A stretch of DNA of 64,000 nucleotides, taken from the NCBI RefSeq assembly GCF_009389715.1, contig NC_052402.1, positions 17,555,147 through 17,619,146 on the forward strand, in the 5' to 3' direction. Below are positions 46,501 to 59,694 of this stretch, piece after piece. The notes under the pieces were generated by a model. It was not told the DNA's origin and did not search any database. It saw only the letters and a list, made by a program, of their open reading frames with translations. This DNA is from Phoenix dactylifera. Its lineage: Eukaryota > Streptophyta > Magnoliopsida > Arecales > Arecaceae. How positions within the stretch are numbered: position 1 is the first letter of the stretch; every line of letters starts with the position of its first letter. A program made the translations under genes and the position numbers.

Positions 46501-49500
46501 ATACAATCTAGAAGCAGGATTAATGAATGTCGAATTGTCGGTAGATCTTGAGACATGAGGACTGTTTCATGCTCGTTTTGCACTAGTTCCAATGTCATCA
46601 CAATAATTAGATTTTTCATGGTCTCAAACACTCTCAGCTAATTGCAATGATAATGTCTTACCTTTCAAGAAATCTTTCCTTCTAACAAAATGCAATTTTA
46701 GTAAAGCAGCATATAAAATCAAGCCAAGCATATATTAGATCATGATAGATCATTTATATGTCAGCACCATGGTACACTTATTATATCAAAACACAGCAAT
46801 GAAAAAATTGCAAGAGACAGACATGCAAGCACCTCACATGCGTAATTGATCAAATCTAATACTATTGTTATATTTTCATAGTCATCATCCAATATATGCT
46901 GGCAATAGCAAGCTCATTACCTTACCTTGATAGATTTTCTATAGTAAATAATACAGGCAGGCACCCACACACAGACATGCGACAATGCACTCCGAATGGA
47001 TGAAAGACTCAGTAAATTTATTCACAACTACTATGTTAATTTGGTTGTATTCAGTTCTCGGTGACATAATAGAAGGTGCCTATTAAGTGCTGATGTTTCA
47101 TATATTAATAGCCATCGGCAATTCAGCATTATGAAGTTAGGTGCAAGAAAATTCCAGATTATTTGCTTAAAATGAGTTTGAGTGCACATTAAATGACTGC
47201 TGCAACCAACAGCATTGGTTTTTGACATGCTGGATCTACCAGTGCATTAGCATATAATCCGAGAATATATGATTAAAAAGCTCGGCATGGAATTTCCTAC
47301 TCCAATGATACTTAGCATCTGGTGAATAGGTAGAACTTAAATGCACATTTCTGTCCAGATATATTTGAAGCTTTAAGCAGCATAATGTATGTTCAGAACT
47401 CATTGTGGAGGGGGAGGGTATTTTGGAAGGACATTTGCTGACCTTTTTGACAGTAATGAACCAACCTAAAGCCATTTTGTATAGCATCAAAAGACAATGG
47501 AAACTATTCTTCTCTGCCGACCTCTACACTGACTTTATCACACAGAATGGATGAAATGACTTTATCCCACCAAATATGTAACTGATTGTCTATTGTACCA
47601 TACCTAGATACAAAATTATACATCTGATTCCTTAGTAGCAGAAATTTTCCATTTAGGGTGGTGCATTCACTTCCGAATCTCATTGGAAACTTGTTGCTAT
47701 GCTTGCTTCCTAGGTATTTTCTTACTAAATTTTTTTAAAGAAACCCACTTCCGCATACCTGTACTGAACACACTTCTGGTAACTAAGGTAGATGTATACA
47801 CTTACATGCATATATTGATATACACACTAGCAAACAAATTCTTATATACATGGATTTTTATATTTATTTACATACATATAAATGTGCATGTAAATATGCA
47901 TGTACGCAACCATGCATGCATGCATGCATACATAAAAAGAGCATCTTTACCAAAGCTATATGAGCTGCGTCCAAGTAAAAGGCATTCCCATTCCTGCTAA
48001 GGTATATCACCATAAGCAAGAAAAATGAAAGCAGCAGTAATATACAACAAAGAATAGCCACTTACTGTTCCCAATACATCACTGACATCAACTGATGCAA
48101 ATTCGCATGAGAGTGCAGGAAAACTACAAAACAGATTTTACTAAGTAAGATATCTGCACAAAATGCTGACAACTTCAAAGAACTGGATGAGTACTTTTAG
48201 ACAACACAAAACAAAGATGGTTTTACCTTATATTAAAGTCAATGCGTAAGAACTCCTCATCTGTACTTTTATCAACAATTATTGATGTAGATGTGCTCAC
48301 TGTAAGGTAATCATTCAGCTCCTGGAAAAGAAGAATCCGTTCAATAATTCTAGAAATTATTAACTCTGTAAGTACCATGTAAAAGTGAAATTTTCTTTCA
48401 AAAAAAATTGAACCGTGTTACATGTTTTTGATGAATATTATCAGTACATTGATCATGAAGATGGTGGTCGATCCTTGAGTAGATTAATATGTGAAAAGTG
48501 TGATGAAAGAGAAAAGAAGGACTTTTGCATGTAACCACCTATATGACTGCAATTAAAAATCTCACTTCCCAATAGTTAACTTGACCTCAGAAAATCCAGC
48601 CATTTGCAGAACAAGCCCTGACATTTAATCATGTCAAAAACGTGAAATATTTCATGGGTGTTCTTCCAGCAGTATCTCCATTTAAACTTTTAAATAATTA
48701 CTGCGCCCTTCCTTTAATGTTTTTCTTCTCCAACTTCCCACCCACTCAACCACAGAGAGCTGCTATTTAATGATGAACCAGAGGCCTCATGGGCATTTCA
48801 CCTTAACCATCCAACTCAATTAAGAAAAACTAACAATATGTTTTTCTTTTTTCAACAGATAGTCCAACCAATAAGAGGTTGTCAGAATTTAATTATCAGA
48901 AAGTACAATACTTAGTTGTAAATTGAAATTTATATGCAACAATGCTCAAAAAAGTGGAAAGGCTAAGAACTGGAAAAAGTTTCCTAAAATCAGCAAATTA
49001 ATTTATTGATGAATTTCCCAGTATTCACAAATTAATACACTATATTGATCATATTATTATCTCATAAGAAAAAGTAAGAAGAGAAGAAACGAACCCACCA
49101 TTCCAAATAAAAACATCATAGAAAGTGCTGCAATGATAGATAATCCAGCACCTGAAAGTGATGCCTCCGTCAAGTCTCTAGGTATTTTCCTGTGCTCAGA
49201 AAATAGGTGTTAGATACTGTACATTCAAAAGCAGCAATCGCAGTTGCTCTTTAGGGGGAGAAAATTACTTGGAAAAGAAAAAATAATCAACTTTTCTAAA
49301 TTATCATATAAAACAACGAAAACACCTAAAATTTACAATAAACAAAATTCACATAATAATTTTTTAGAAACATAATCGCAGCATTAAACATCAATTATTT
49401 CTTCATATTATACTAAATTTATCCATGCACAAAACTATAAATATATACATAATGTATTCTTTCCTAAACATATATGTGAAAATTATTACAAACATTAAAG

Positions 49501-50709
49501 AAAAAAATCGAAGTGTTGGTCCATATTGTACCATGCTACATGATTTGTACATTAGCACACAACTTCTAGCCAAATAACACAACAATCACCCCATAACCTT
49601 GGTATTGTTGTCAAACATCACCATGAATAAATGTTTGTTCAAAGGGATTGTTTTCCTCTTTTTCCTACACAGAAACAGCAAGTAAGGCTTAACATGCTAA
49701 TTTATGAAACCGTCTTAACACACTATCAGCATAGCATGGCCCACAACTTCATGTTGCCTATACCCCTACCTGATATCCATTTCCTCACCTTGCCTATGCA
49801 CCTTGCTTGGTTAGCCCTGATATCCCATAGTCCACCAACACCACCCAATTTGCCCCTACACTTACAACCCAGTTGCTAAGCTAGCTTTCCTGCCTGATCA
49901 TGCCTACCTCCAGCTTCTATCTACATTCCAACCCCCAATCTCTGTCTCTCTCTCAATGTGTGTCAGTGTGCACCAGGCCTCATCCAAGATTTGCACCTGG
50001 CCCATCAACGTTTGATATCAGACTAAGCTGGCCCCGAACCTGGTATATACTATCAGGTGGGAATTTGGTTTTCCTGTTTTTATCCGATGCAAAAATTTTC
50101 GCAGCACTGCTAGCATGTTATTAAAATCTTCGAAAGGAAAGAAAAGCTAAAAACCTAAATGCACTGCCAACAATAAATTAATACAAACAATAGGCCTCAT
50201 TCCATTTCTTTGGTTTCAGCTTTATGAATCCTAATTGACCGCTCCTTACTCTAAACCCTTTTTTCCACTTCCACAACCCCTAGTAAGTGGCCCTCTTGGT
50301 GCAAGGACAAACCATCTCGAGACATCAATGGAACCCACAGCATTAGCAGCATACAGCCCTCCAAATCTCGATTACATCCTTCGGCCAAATAAATCCACCC
50401 TTTTCACTCTCAGTACCATTCAAACCCACAAAAGTTTCCAATCATCAAGAAAACAAGATTCTTTTAGAACGACTAAGAAAACAGCACCGACAACAAATTT
50501 TGATGAAGGAAAAACTAAAATCTTGAAAGAAATCGCAAGATCAAGAAAAGCCCGACAAGAATCGCCTACTTCTTCACCGATTCGTCGGGAATTGATGAAG
50601 ACGCGGCATTTTCGACAGAGGAAGCGGGCGATTCTTGACGAGATTCGGAGAGGGATTGTAGATCTGACCTGTAGAAATCGACCGATTTGAGCTTGCTGGC
50701 GGAGAACAT
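31051..50709 (-). CDS. PDIL5-4: Protein disulfide isomerase-like 5-4 (thioredoxin domain fused to ERGIC/ERV membrane protein)
   Basis: Fifteen exons on the minus strand, all GT-AG and phase-consistent: 50669-50709, 49099-49189, 48227-48321, 48066-48123, 46135-46319, 42957-43014, 40327-40367, 40145-40219, 34801-34857, 33721-33787, 33401-33547, 31837-32061, 31361-31522, 31210-31287, 31051-31128 (1458 nt, 485 aa, the family's usual length). Residues 1-60 carry the ERGIC N-terminal part with a membrane helix (SIIAALSMMFLFGM). A thioredoxin-like domain spans about 150-275 with active site WCYWS at 169-173; the second Cys is Ser, normal for this subgroup, so it cannot act as a classical oxidase. 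The COPII-coated ERV domain follows, with a C-terminal membrane helix (HFITNVCAIIGGVF). It acts in the ER and early secretory pathway. Introns reach 5.3 kb and are full of repeats. Confidence 0.96.
34390..34660. repeat. Two-copy tandem duplication, about 130 bp, in intron 8 side of exon 9
   Basis: CTTCTTWCATTRAACC followed by GGAGAACTATGATGTGA and GGCATCTTCATT recurs with a period of about 130 bp. It lies in the intron between exons 9 and 10 of the PDIL5-4 gene. Confidence 0.8.
37330..37615. repeat. GCATGC-rich intronic segment
   Basis: A block in the intron between exons 8 and 9 packed with GCATGC, GCATGCC and CAGCATGCCAG words and their complements. It may be a diverged relative of the palindromic repeats listed at 38,106, 43,293, 44,770 and 45,650. 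Confidence 0.45.
38106..38395. repeat. GTACC-rich palindromic repeat, copy 1 (intron 8)
   Basis: More than a dozen GTACC/GGTAC/TACTGTACC words in about 290 bp, ending near GAGTTTAAACCCATGATT. Open frames here are chance. Confidence 0.65.
41578..42006 (-). mobile_element. Complete TRIM element (429 bp) in intron 6 of PDIL5-4
   Basis: Two 137-bp direct repeats (41578-41714 and 41870-42006) flank a 155-bp interior with no coding capacity. A perfect AAACA duplication flanks it (41573-41577, 42007-42011). The primer-binding site lies on the minus strand at 41856-41867 (TGGTATCAAAGC, one mismatch to the initiator-Met site), so the element is oriented on the minus strand, like the host gene. The right-hand copy runs TGTGACACC...CTAACA; the left copy begins CG instead of TG. 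Terminal-repeat retrotransposons in miniature are moved by other elements' enzymes. Confidence 0.9.
43293..43475. repeat. GTACC-rich palindromic repeat, copy 2 (intron 5)
   Basis: Dense CCGTACCGG, ATACCGGTACC and CGTACCGGTAC palindromes, then CAATATTGTGCTAGTG and an AACCTTG end. The last two features are shared with copy 4 at 45,650-45,895. Confidence 0.7.
43482..43542. repeat. (TA)n microsatellite in intron 5
   Basis: About 30 TA units directly beside GTACC-rich copy 2. Confidence 0.95.
44770..44935. repeat. Palindromic repeat, diverged copy 3 (intron 5)
   Basis: It has GGTATTGCCAGTATTCTAAA followed by CCATGATT, the same kind of end as copy 1, but fewer GTACC words. Assignment is tentative. 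Confidence 0.4.
45650..45895. repeat. GTACC-rich palindromic repeat, copy 4 (intron 5)
   Basis: GGTACAACCAGTACTGTTCC, GGTACCATATCGGTATGTACC and ATACTGGTATACCG words lead to CAATATTGTGCTGGTATTTA and then AAACCTTGG. Inverted pairs could fold into a long hairpin. Confidence 0.65.
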
Positions 50710-50936
50710 GGTTTCCAGCGAGAGAATTAGAGAGAAAGAGACGATCCGCGACTTCGGCCCGAGCCGACGAAGGTTTTGAATCTAACAAGTGGAATGGCGA
50801 GGTAGAAATGTTTTCGGCTGCCCGGTACGCTGGCTTAATGCTGGATTTTGTGCCCAGGAGCATGAACCGTTCCCTTGGCAGCGAGTAGACGTAAAAATCT
50901 CACGGAGTCGGTGGGACCTTTTAAGATACGCGGCCA

Positions 50937-50955
50937 AGTGGCGCTGTTCCATTGG
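50937..50955 (-). promoter_or_regulatory. ERSE-like element upstream of PDIL5-4
   Basis: On the minus strand, about 230 nt upstream of the ATG, CCAAT is followed after exactly 10 nt by CACT. The endoplasmic reticulum stress element is CCAAT-N10-CACG, so one base differs. Many plant PDI genes respond to ER stress, which makes this site plausible but unproven. Confidence 0.35.
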
Positions 50956-51472
50956 CAGCACATTCGTTTCCCACCTGTGAACATAAATTAACATTCTTAG
51001 ATTACTAGTTGCAAGAACGTTGAACGGCATTCAAATTCATAACGTATTTTGGGTACTAAAAAAATCCATAATCTATTTAGAAAGCGAGAAGATGCTAAAA
51101 ATCGCTTCACTATAGCAAGCAGGAAGGTCAACATAAAATAGAACCAATTGCCAACTTTCCCGTAAGATAGATGTAATGGGTTAGTTACATTTGCAAAGCA
51201 ACCAAGTGATGAGCCCCCAAAATTCAAACAATAGGTTACGTATTCAACTTGCATATGTTTAATTATTATATAATGGTTTTTCAACGTTTTTATTGGACAC
51301 CATGTGCAAAAGCTTAATTGCATTATGTTGATTTATTCAAAATATTTTCTTTATCTAGTTTTTTTTTTTTTGAAAGGATCTCTTTATCTAATTTTTATAA
51401 TTGGTGCTAGATGAATATAGCCAAATGTTTTTATGTATGGTTGTTGATTAAGCTTAGTATTTTTTTTATCCA
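50956..51472. other. Distal upstream region of PDIL5-4, no gene
   Basis: Non-coding, AT-rich, with a T-run at 51,360-51,371. No ORF is supported. Confidence 0.5.
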
Positions 51473-51775
51473 GAAGGATCGTCGAGTTCGATGTGGACTA
51501 ATTTGGTCACTACGAGTATTCAAAAGGATCACCAAATTCGATGTCGAATACTTTGGCCACTACGAGTATTCAAGAAGATCATCAGACTTGATGTGGAGTA
51601 CTTTGGCCACTTCGAGTATTCAAAAAGATCACTAAACTCGATGTGGATTACTTTGGCCACTGCGAGTATCCAAAGATATTACCAAACTCGATGTGGAACA
51701 CTTTGGCCACTGTGGATATGTAGGAGGATCACTAGACTCGATATGAATCATTTTGGCCACTACGAACAGGGCTGG
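51473..51775. repeat. 50-bp minisatellite, about six units
   Basis: GATGTGGAxTACTTTGGCCA-type units start at 51490, 51540, 51590, 51640, 51690 and 51740, an exact 50-bp period. Units differ by a few substitutions. Because 50 is not a multiple of three, the open frames crossing it are not evidence of a protein. Confidence 0.95.
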
Positions 51776-52395
51776 ATAGAGAAATCCGCAAAATCGGAAA
51801 GCCGAGTCGCATGCTAAACTTTCGAAGACTATAACTTGGTCATACGATGCTCGATTGGGAATTTTTTTTTAATATGAATATCTTTTTGATATCTACAACT
51901 TTGGGCCAATCTTAAAGTTGAATCGGGCTGAAATTTTATCATTAGGCTCCAACGCGAATAGGTCAAACCGAAAGTTTTATTTTTGGGTATGATTTTGACC
52001 GGGCGTAGCTATTTATCTAAGAAGAATTAAATGAAGCGACATAAGGTAGAATTGACGTAAAAGTTGAGATCTAGTTTCTCAAAAAATTCAGTTTTTTTCT
52101 AAAATATTTTTAAATTTTAGGTTTTTTTAGAATATTGTTATTAATCATACGTATTTTAGGATATCTAATTCTATTCGAACTAGGAGAGGAAACCAACCCA
52201 AATTGTGAAATGAAAGATCTCACTATTATTATAAATAGGAGCTATGTTCCTCAATTTAAGAAATGTGAAGGAACAATAAAAGAAAAGATGACTTAAAGCC
52301 CTACTTTCGAGATCAGTCATCTTTTTTTAGTTTTTTTTGAGAGATTTGAATTGAGCGGGTTAAAAAAAAAATTTCTCCTCGGTCAGATCATTTAT
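51776..52395 (+). repeat. R1 LTR-like repeat family, 3' part (copy B)
   Basis: It aligns by eye with 57,300-57,880: GAGTCGCA, ATAACTTGGTCA, ACGATGC, ATCTACAACTTTGGGCCAA, GGGCGTAGCT, AAATAG near a TATA-like box, ACTTAAAGCC and TACTTTCGA all occur in the same order. The order of a TATA-like box, a short leader and a conserved end suggests an LTR promoter. Confidence 0.7.
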
Positions 52396-53734
52396 GAAGA
52401 AATAGTTTTTAAATGAAGAGCCTGACATTAATTAAGCTCATGCTCATGGGCTAATTGAATGGAATATGTACCATTGCAATTTATAGGGCTTTCAAGAGTT
52501 TGATTTGTTAGTGTTGCCGCTGAGAATTGACTGGCCTTAAGCACCGCAGCGAAAGGCATGACGATGCTAGAGAATTCGGTTGTCGATTACTCTGGTCAAA
52601 ATTGAAAAAGACGAGTGGTGCTCGGTCGTTGCAGCTAAGATCCTCGTCGGATGGCAGTACTCCAACCTAAAATAGCATAGAGCAAATAAGTCCTCGCCAG
52701 AATGCATCTGGCGAGGGACCCTTTGATACCTATATCAGTGTGGTAATCAGGGAATAGAAGAAGGTTGTCTTTTTATCTGTTAAAGCATTCTCCTTTCTTA
52801 TCTCTTCTATCCTCTCTTTTTGTGAGTGTCCGGTGGGCGAGCCTACCTACCACTAGAAAATTAGGGAATGTGGGTCGACTAAAAATGACTAGCTTGAGTA
52901 TAGCCTGCACATCGAGCGTGGATGCTTCGCACACAGAAGATGTCCTGCCTGTCATATCGGTGAAATTTCGATGATCACTGGATACCCCGATTAGGATGCG
53001 GCCAACTGTGGGGAGCTCCTAATATGCAAGCTCGACGGTATGGTGCTGGGTGCACCTAGTGTCCGCTCTCGATCCACCATGTATTGGCATCGTGATGTAT
53101 TTTAATTAGTTGAATCTTTTGGTGGGCTACAGCCAATTTAGAGACGTATCAATTAGCAAGACCCTTGGATCATAGATTAAAAAAGGTAAAAAAAAATTCA
53201 ACCAGGGAACGAATGTCGAATATGTGAAGGAAAATGAGTGTACCTTTTTTTATTTCGAGAAGTTGCGAGGCCTTGACAATTTTAAATAAGAAAGATGTCA
53301 CTTTCTCTTCACCGCTCAATCATCCTCCATATGAGTGATTTGACGTAAGTCTAAAAGAAAATGTCCCCAAGAAAAGTAGAAGAGGGATTGCCTCAAGCAA
53401 GACAAACCAATCCAAATCAATGCCTTTCCACTTATCATGGCATAAACAAAGGAAGAGCTTCATATATCTTCTTGCTTATTATGAGATGACAAAAGGAGTA
53501 CATGAATATACCACATTTGGAGCACGTGAAGGAGGAGATACAAAATCATCTAGAAATGCCTGCATGTTTGAGAACGTGAATCAGAGTCCTCTCACCATAT
53601 TTTTAAAAGCACAAGCGTAGGCAGCTGAATATACCTGAGTTGAGACCACTTAGTTGATCAAGACAGCCAGAGAAAATTGGAGCTCTCATATTGCATCGTC
53701 TGCATCTTTTAGAGTGATGTGTTTTACCTATGAG
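52396..53734. other. Non-coding region between repeat fragments
   Basis: No gene is supported. A perfect hairpin (CCTCGCCAGA, 5-nt loop ATGCA, TCTGGCGAGG) lies at 52,692-52,716. The remainder shows no structure I can name. Confidence 0.5.
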
Positions 53735-54275
53735 TCCTTACCTTCTTGTTTCCTCAAGATCAACTTCAACGGCAGTATTTTGGATGGTGGTGCAAAGAGA
53801 GGAGTAGGGTTCATGATCTGCAATTAGGGACCATGCTTGTTGGCAACTGGAGGGTGCCATATCTACGACATCACAATACCCATGGTAGAGTTGAGAGGAG
53901 CATAGAAAAGCCTGATCTTTGCTGTCACTATGCTTAGAGCCATCGATGTAGTGTTGGAGGGGGACACAAAGACGGTGATCAGCTAGTTACTGGAGGGTGC
54001 TGCTATTCAAGATGATCGACATCCAGTGTTGGTGGATCAAAGGAGACTAGCATCCACATTACGGTCATTTAGTGCAATGCATATTTATAGGGAGGTCAAT
54101 AGTGCTATGGACTAGGTTACTACACATATAGCCAATCACACGAGGCCGGTTCTTTGGGACTCTTCCATGTTGGTCCTAGAACTACAACAGGATTTACTAT
54201 ACTCTGATGCATCGAGTTGTATATACAAAAGGGCTGTGTAACCTGGCCACCTCACCAAAAAAGAAAAATAGGCTT
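53735..54275 (+). pseudogene. LINE RNase H 3' end, copy 3
   Basis: Frames from 53,750 encode FLKINFNGS-like, VVLEGDTKTVIS and HIYREVNSAMD segments of the RNase H domain seen in copies 1 and 2, broken by several stops. The final GHLTKKEK-like codons stand where copy 1 ends in an A-run. It is the most decayed of the three. Confidence 0.8.
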
Positions 54276-55164
54276 TCTGGTCCTAAAAGGAGAGAGTTTG
54301 ATCCTTCAAGAAGTTTTTGGTGTTTTACTCTCTCCAAATGATCCGATGACTGGCCAACACAAATTTTTGAATTTGACCATGCTTGGCTATAAGCTTAGGA
54401 AGACTAATCGAAGTAGTTCAACAGTTTATATTTCATTTAATAAAGTCTTCTAGCTACCAATCCATTAGTCATAGTGACAAATCATAATTAACTCCATAGA
54501 GGTCTTATATATTCAAGCTTTTCTAATTACGACTAAGAGACCATAATCATATATGTTTATCTTTTTGAGAGAAAGGGAAACAAGATCCATTTATAAATAT
54601 CTAGGCCCAAATACTTGGGAATGCAACTAACTGAAACTCAAACCTAAAAATCCTTGGTCACTAAGCAATGAAATATGACCACAGCCTCCGTTCACCAACC
54701 ATACATATCTGTCCATGTTTATACCTAATTATTGCATGGCCAAGCATCGTAGAGCTAAACATCATGTAGCACTTAAAATTGAGGTCATTTGAGATTTACC
54801 ACATTTCATTAGGTCCATGACAAATGCTTGCATTAACACAAAAGCTTGTTATCTATATATGGAGGCTAGTTTCCATGTTACGTGTATGATATGTTCAGCT
54901 GTTACTCGAAATAGGTAGCATCGATGGGTTCTTGAATTAAATTTGACAACTCCATGCAATTGTAAACACACATTGTCGCACATTAGGGGAATGAAATCAG
55001 GTCATATAATAGTAGGCTTAGCCATTCTACTTGGCTCCTGTCTATGCGCTAAAGGTGTTCCAACTAGGAGTAATAGGTTGCCAAACCATTTATTTATTAA
55101 ATTTCCTTAGGATTATCATTAGGAAAATCATTTAATCATTTACTGCATAATTGTGGCATCGCTT
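54276..55164. other. AT-rich intergenic region, nothing recognised
   Basis: No gene, repeat unit or RNA gene could be supported on either strand. Confidence 0.5.
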
Positions 55165-57885
<2,721 letters not shown>

Positions 57886-57932
57886 CTACATGATAGGCAT
57901 GATGGTTAAAAAATTTCATATCTAGCCCAAAG

Positions 57933-58182
57933 GTTGTCGATTTTATTGCCAAGCCATTAAGAATTTTTTATGATAATTCGACTACAGTTTTCTACTCTAA
58001 AAATAACAAAAGTGGAAGCTAAAGTAAGCACATCGATATAAAATATTTAGTTGTCAGAGAAAATATTAAAAAGTAAGAAGTGGCCATTAAGCACATAAAT
58101 ACCGAGTTAATGAATGCTAATCCTATCACTAAAGGTTTGCTAGCTAAGTTTTTTAGGGATCATTTATGCCATATGGGGCTTG
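57933..58182 (+). pseudogene. Copia RNase H C-terminus remnant
   Basis: One frame reads through FYDNSTTVFYSKNNKSGS, SKHIDIKYLVVRE, HINTELMNANPITKG and HLCHMGL, the conserved end of Copia pol, interrupted by two TAA stops. It belongs to a different, more complete Copia family than the gag-only element at the left, whose pol is gone. Nothing of the upstream pol is present. Confidence 0.85.
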
Positions 58183-58719
58183 TTGGCTCATTTTGAGTCA
58201 TTGCTTTTAGTTCTCTAACTATTACGCATGTTTAAACATATTTGGTTAATTAATGGCATGATGTCTATTGTGCATATTAAACAATTTGTCATGTACAAAA
58301 TCGTGATCCATTTGGATCAATAAAGTTGGACCCTAAATGATTTATAAGAAAATCATTCATAAAATATCATGAGGTACTCAATTAGAAAATATCATACATT
58401 GTAATACATGGAAGAAAGTGCTCATCTAGAGAGCATGGCCATCATGATTCGTGTATAGTTTCTATTTTGATAGCAATTACATAACTAGCTAATTAGTTAA
58501 GTTGTAATAAAGTGATTGTGACCATCCTATTATGTTAACTATCACTTACAAGGATTGTCTGACTACGTCATGTGGGCTAACTAAGAGAATGTTGGCCACA
58601 TCTCTGCAAGATGTAATTGGCCCACATACGTATGGCTTAGTTGTAAGATAATTACAGGTGGTAGGTAACTACCTACTATCTCTAGTTTTGGCTAAGATAG
58701 TTTTTGTGATGGAAGGAAT
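58183..58719. other. Flank of Copia remnant, no gene
   Basis: AT-rich DNA that could contain the 3' end of the same Copia element. The text begins TGTTGGCTCA at 58,181, but no second LTR is visible to confirm a border. Confidence 0.4.
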
Positions 58720-59694
58720 GCCACGCCTTGAACCCAGCACCCGTGTCTGGCATACGACACAACCATACACTCCCTAGGGCAGAGCCCTAAAGAATATGCA
58801 AGGCCTAAAAATATTATGTAACTTTAATATCCGTAATTAACAATGATCTCAATTTATATCAAACAATAAAGGTGGTCTAATTACAAAATTTAATCATTCA
58901 ACTAGTATCATTCTCTCCACCTGTCATATACTATGCAACCCGCAACACTGAAAAAGAGAAAGCGGAAGCAATTGTAAGCTTTACAGCCCAGTAAGAATCT
59001 TCACACATCTACACCAATATAATAATAATATAAGTTTGAAAACTACAAGAAAATGTTGCACATATCATGAAATCACAAACTAGCTATCAATAATACTCGA
59101 ATAATCAATATAAATACGTACATCAAATATCAATAGAAATCCATCCACTCAAGAGTGATATATCATATAATATTTCATAAATCTTCATTAGTGTTTTCAA
59201 TGCGTTTCATTCCATTTTTTAAAAAAACTTAACAAGATCAATTATTTTTTCGACTTTGGGCTAAATCCCGGTTACGTTTTCGACCCGTGACGGACAATCA
59301 TAGTATCATATTTTCAGTTTGTGACGGAACAACCAGTACTTTTATATTTTCAGCCTGTGATGGGGCAATCAATAGTATCACATTTCCAGCCTGTGATGGG
59401 ACAACAGTAGTTTCATATTTTCAGTCTATGATGAGGTAATAATACTATCACATTTCCAACCTGTGATGGGGCAACCAGTAGTTTCACATTTCCAACCTGT
59501 GATGGGGCAATTAATAGTATAGCCTGTAATGGGGCAATCAACAGTATCACATTTCTATCATGTGATGGGGCAATCAATAATAACGAGATAGTTGTACCAA
59601 AAAAAAAATAACGAGATAAGCCCAAAGTCCTTATTTTTTTAATCAGTTCACATCCACACATCAATTCCTTTTTAATTTTATTCCGGCTTAGACT
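58720..59694 (+). repeat. R1 LTR-like repeat family, 5' part (copy C, left half)
   Basis: It begins GCCACGCCTTGAACCCAGCA and follows copy A at 55,165-55,430 word for word with many substitutions. It continues with a 36-bp minisatellite at 59,286-59,580 and is cut at 59,694 by the solo LTR. Confidence 0.7.
59286..59580. repeat. 36-bp minisatellite, about eight units
   Basis: The unit is roughly CCTGTGATGGGGCAATCAAT followed by AGTATCACATTTCCAG, with starts near 59,286, 59,320, 59,357, 59,393, 59,428, 59,463, 59,499, 59,526 and 59,562. One more unit appears at 62,337-62,375, on the far side of the inserted LTR. Confidence 0.92.

Noticed and set aside
47870..47935. CATGCATGCATGC and CATACATATA repeats as a regulatory site
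   Set aside because: Short simple repeat in an intron; RY-like CATGCATG words have no supporting context here.
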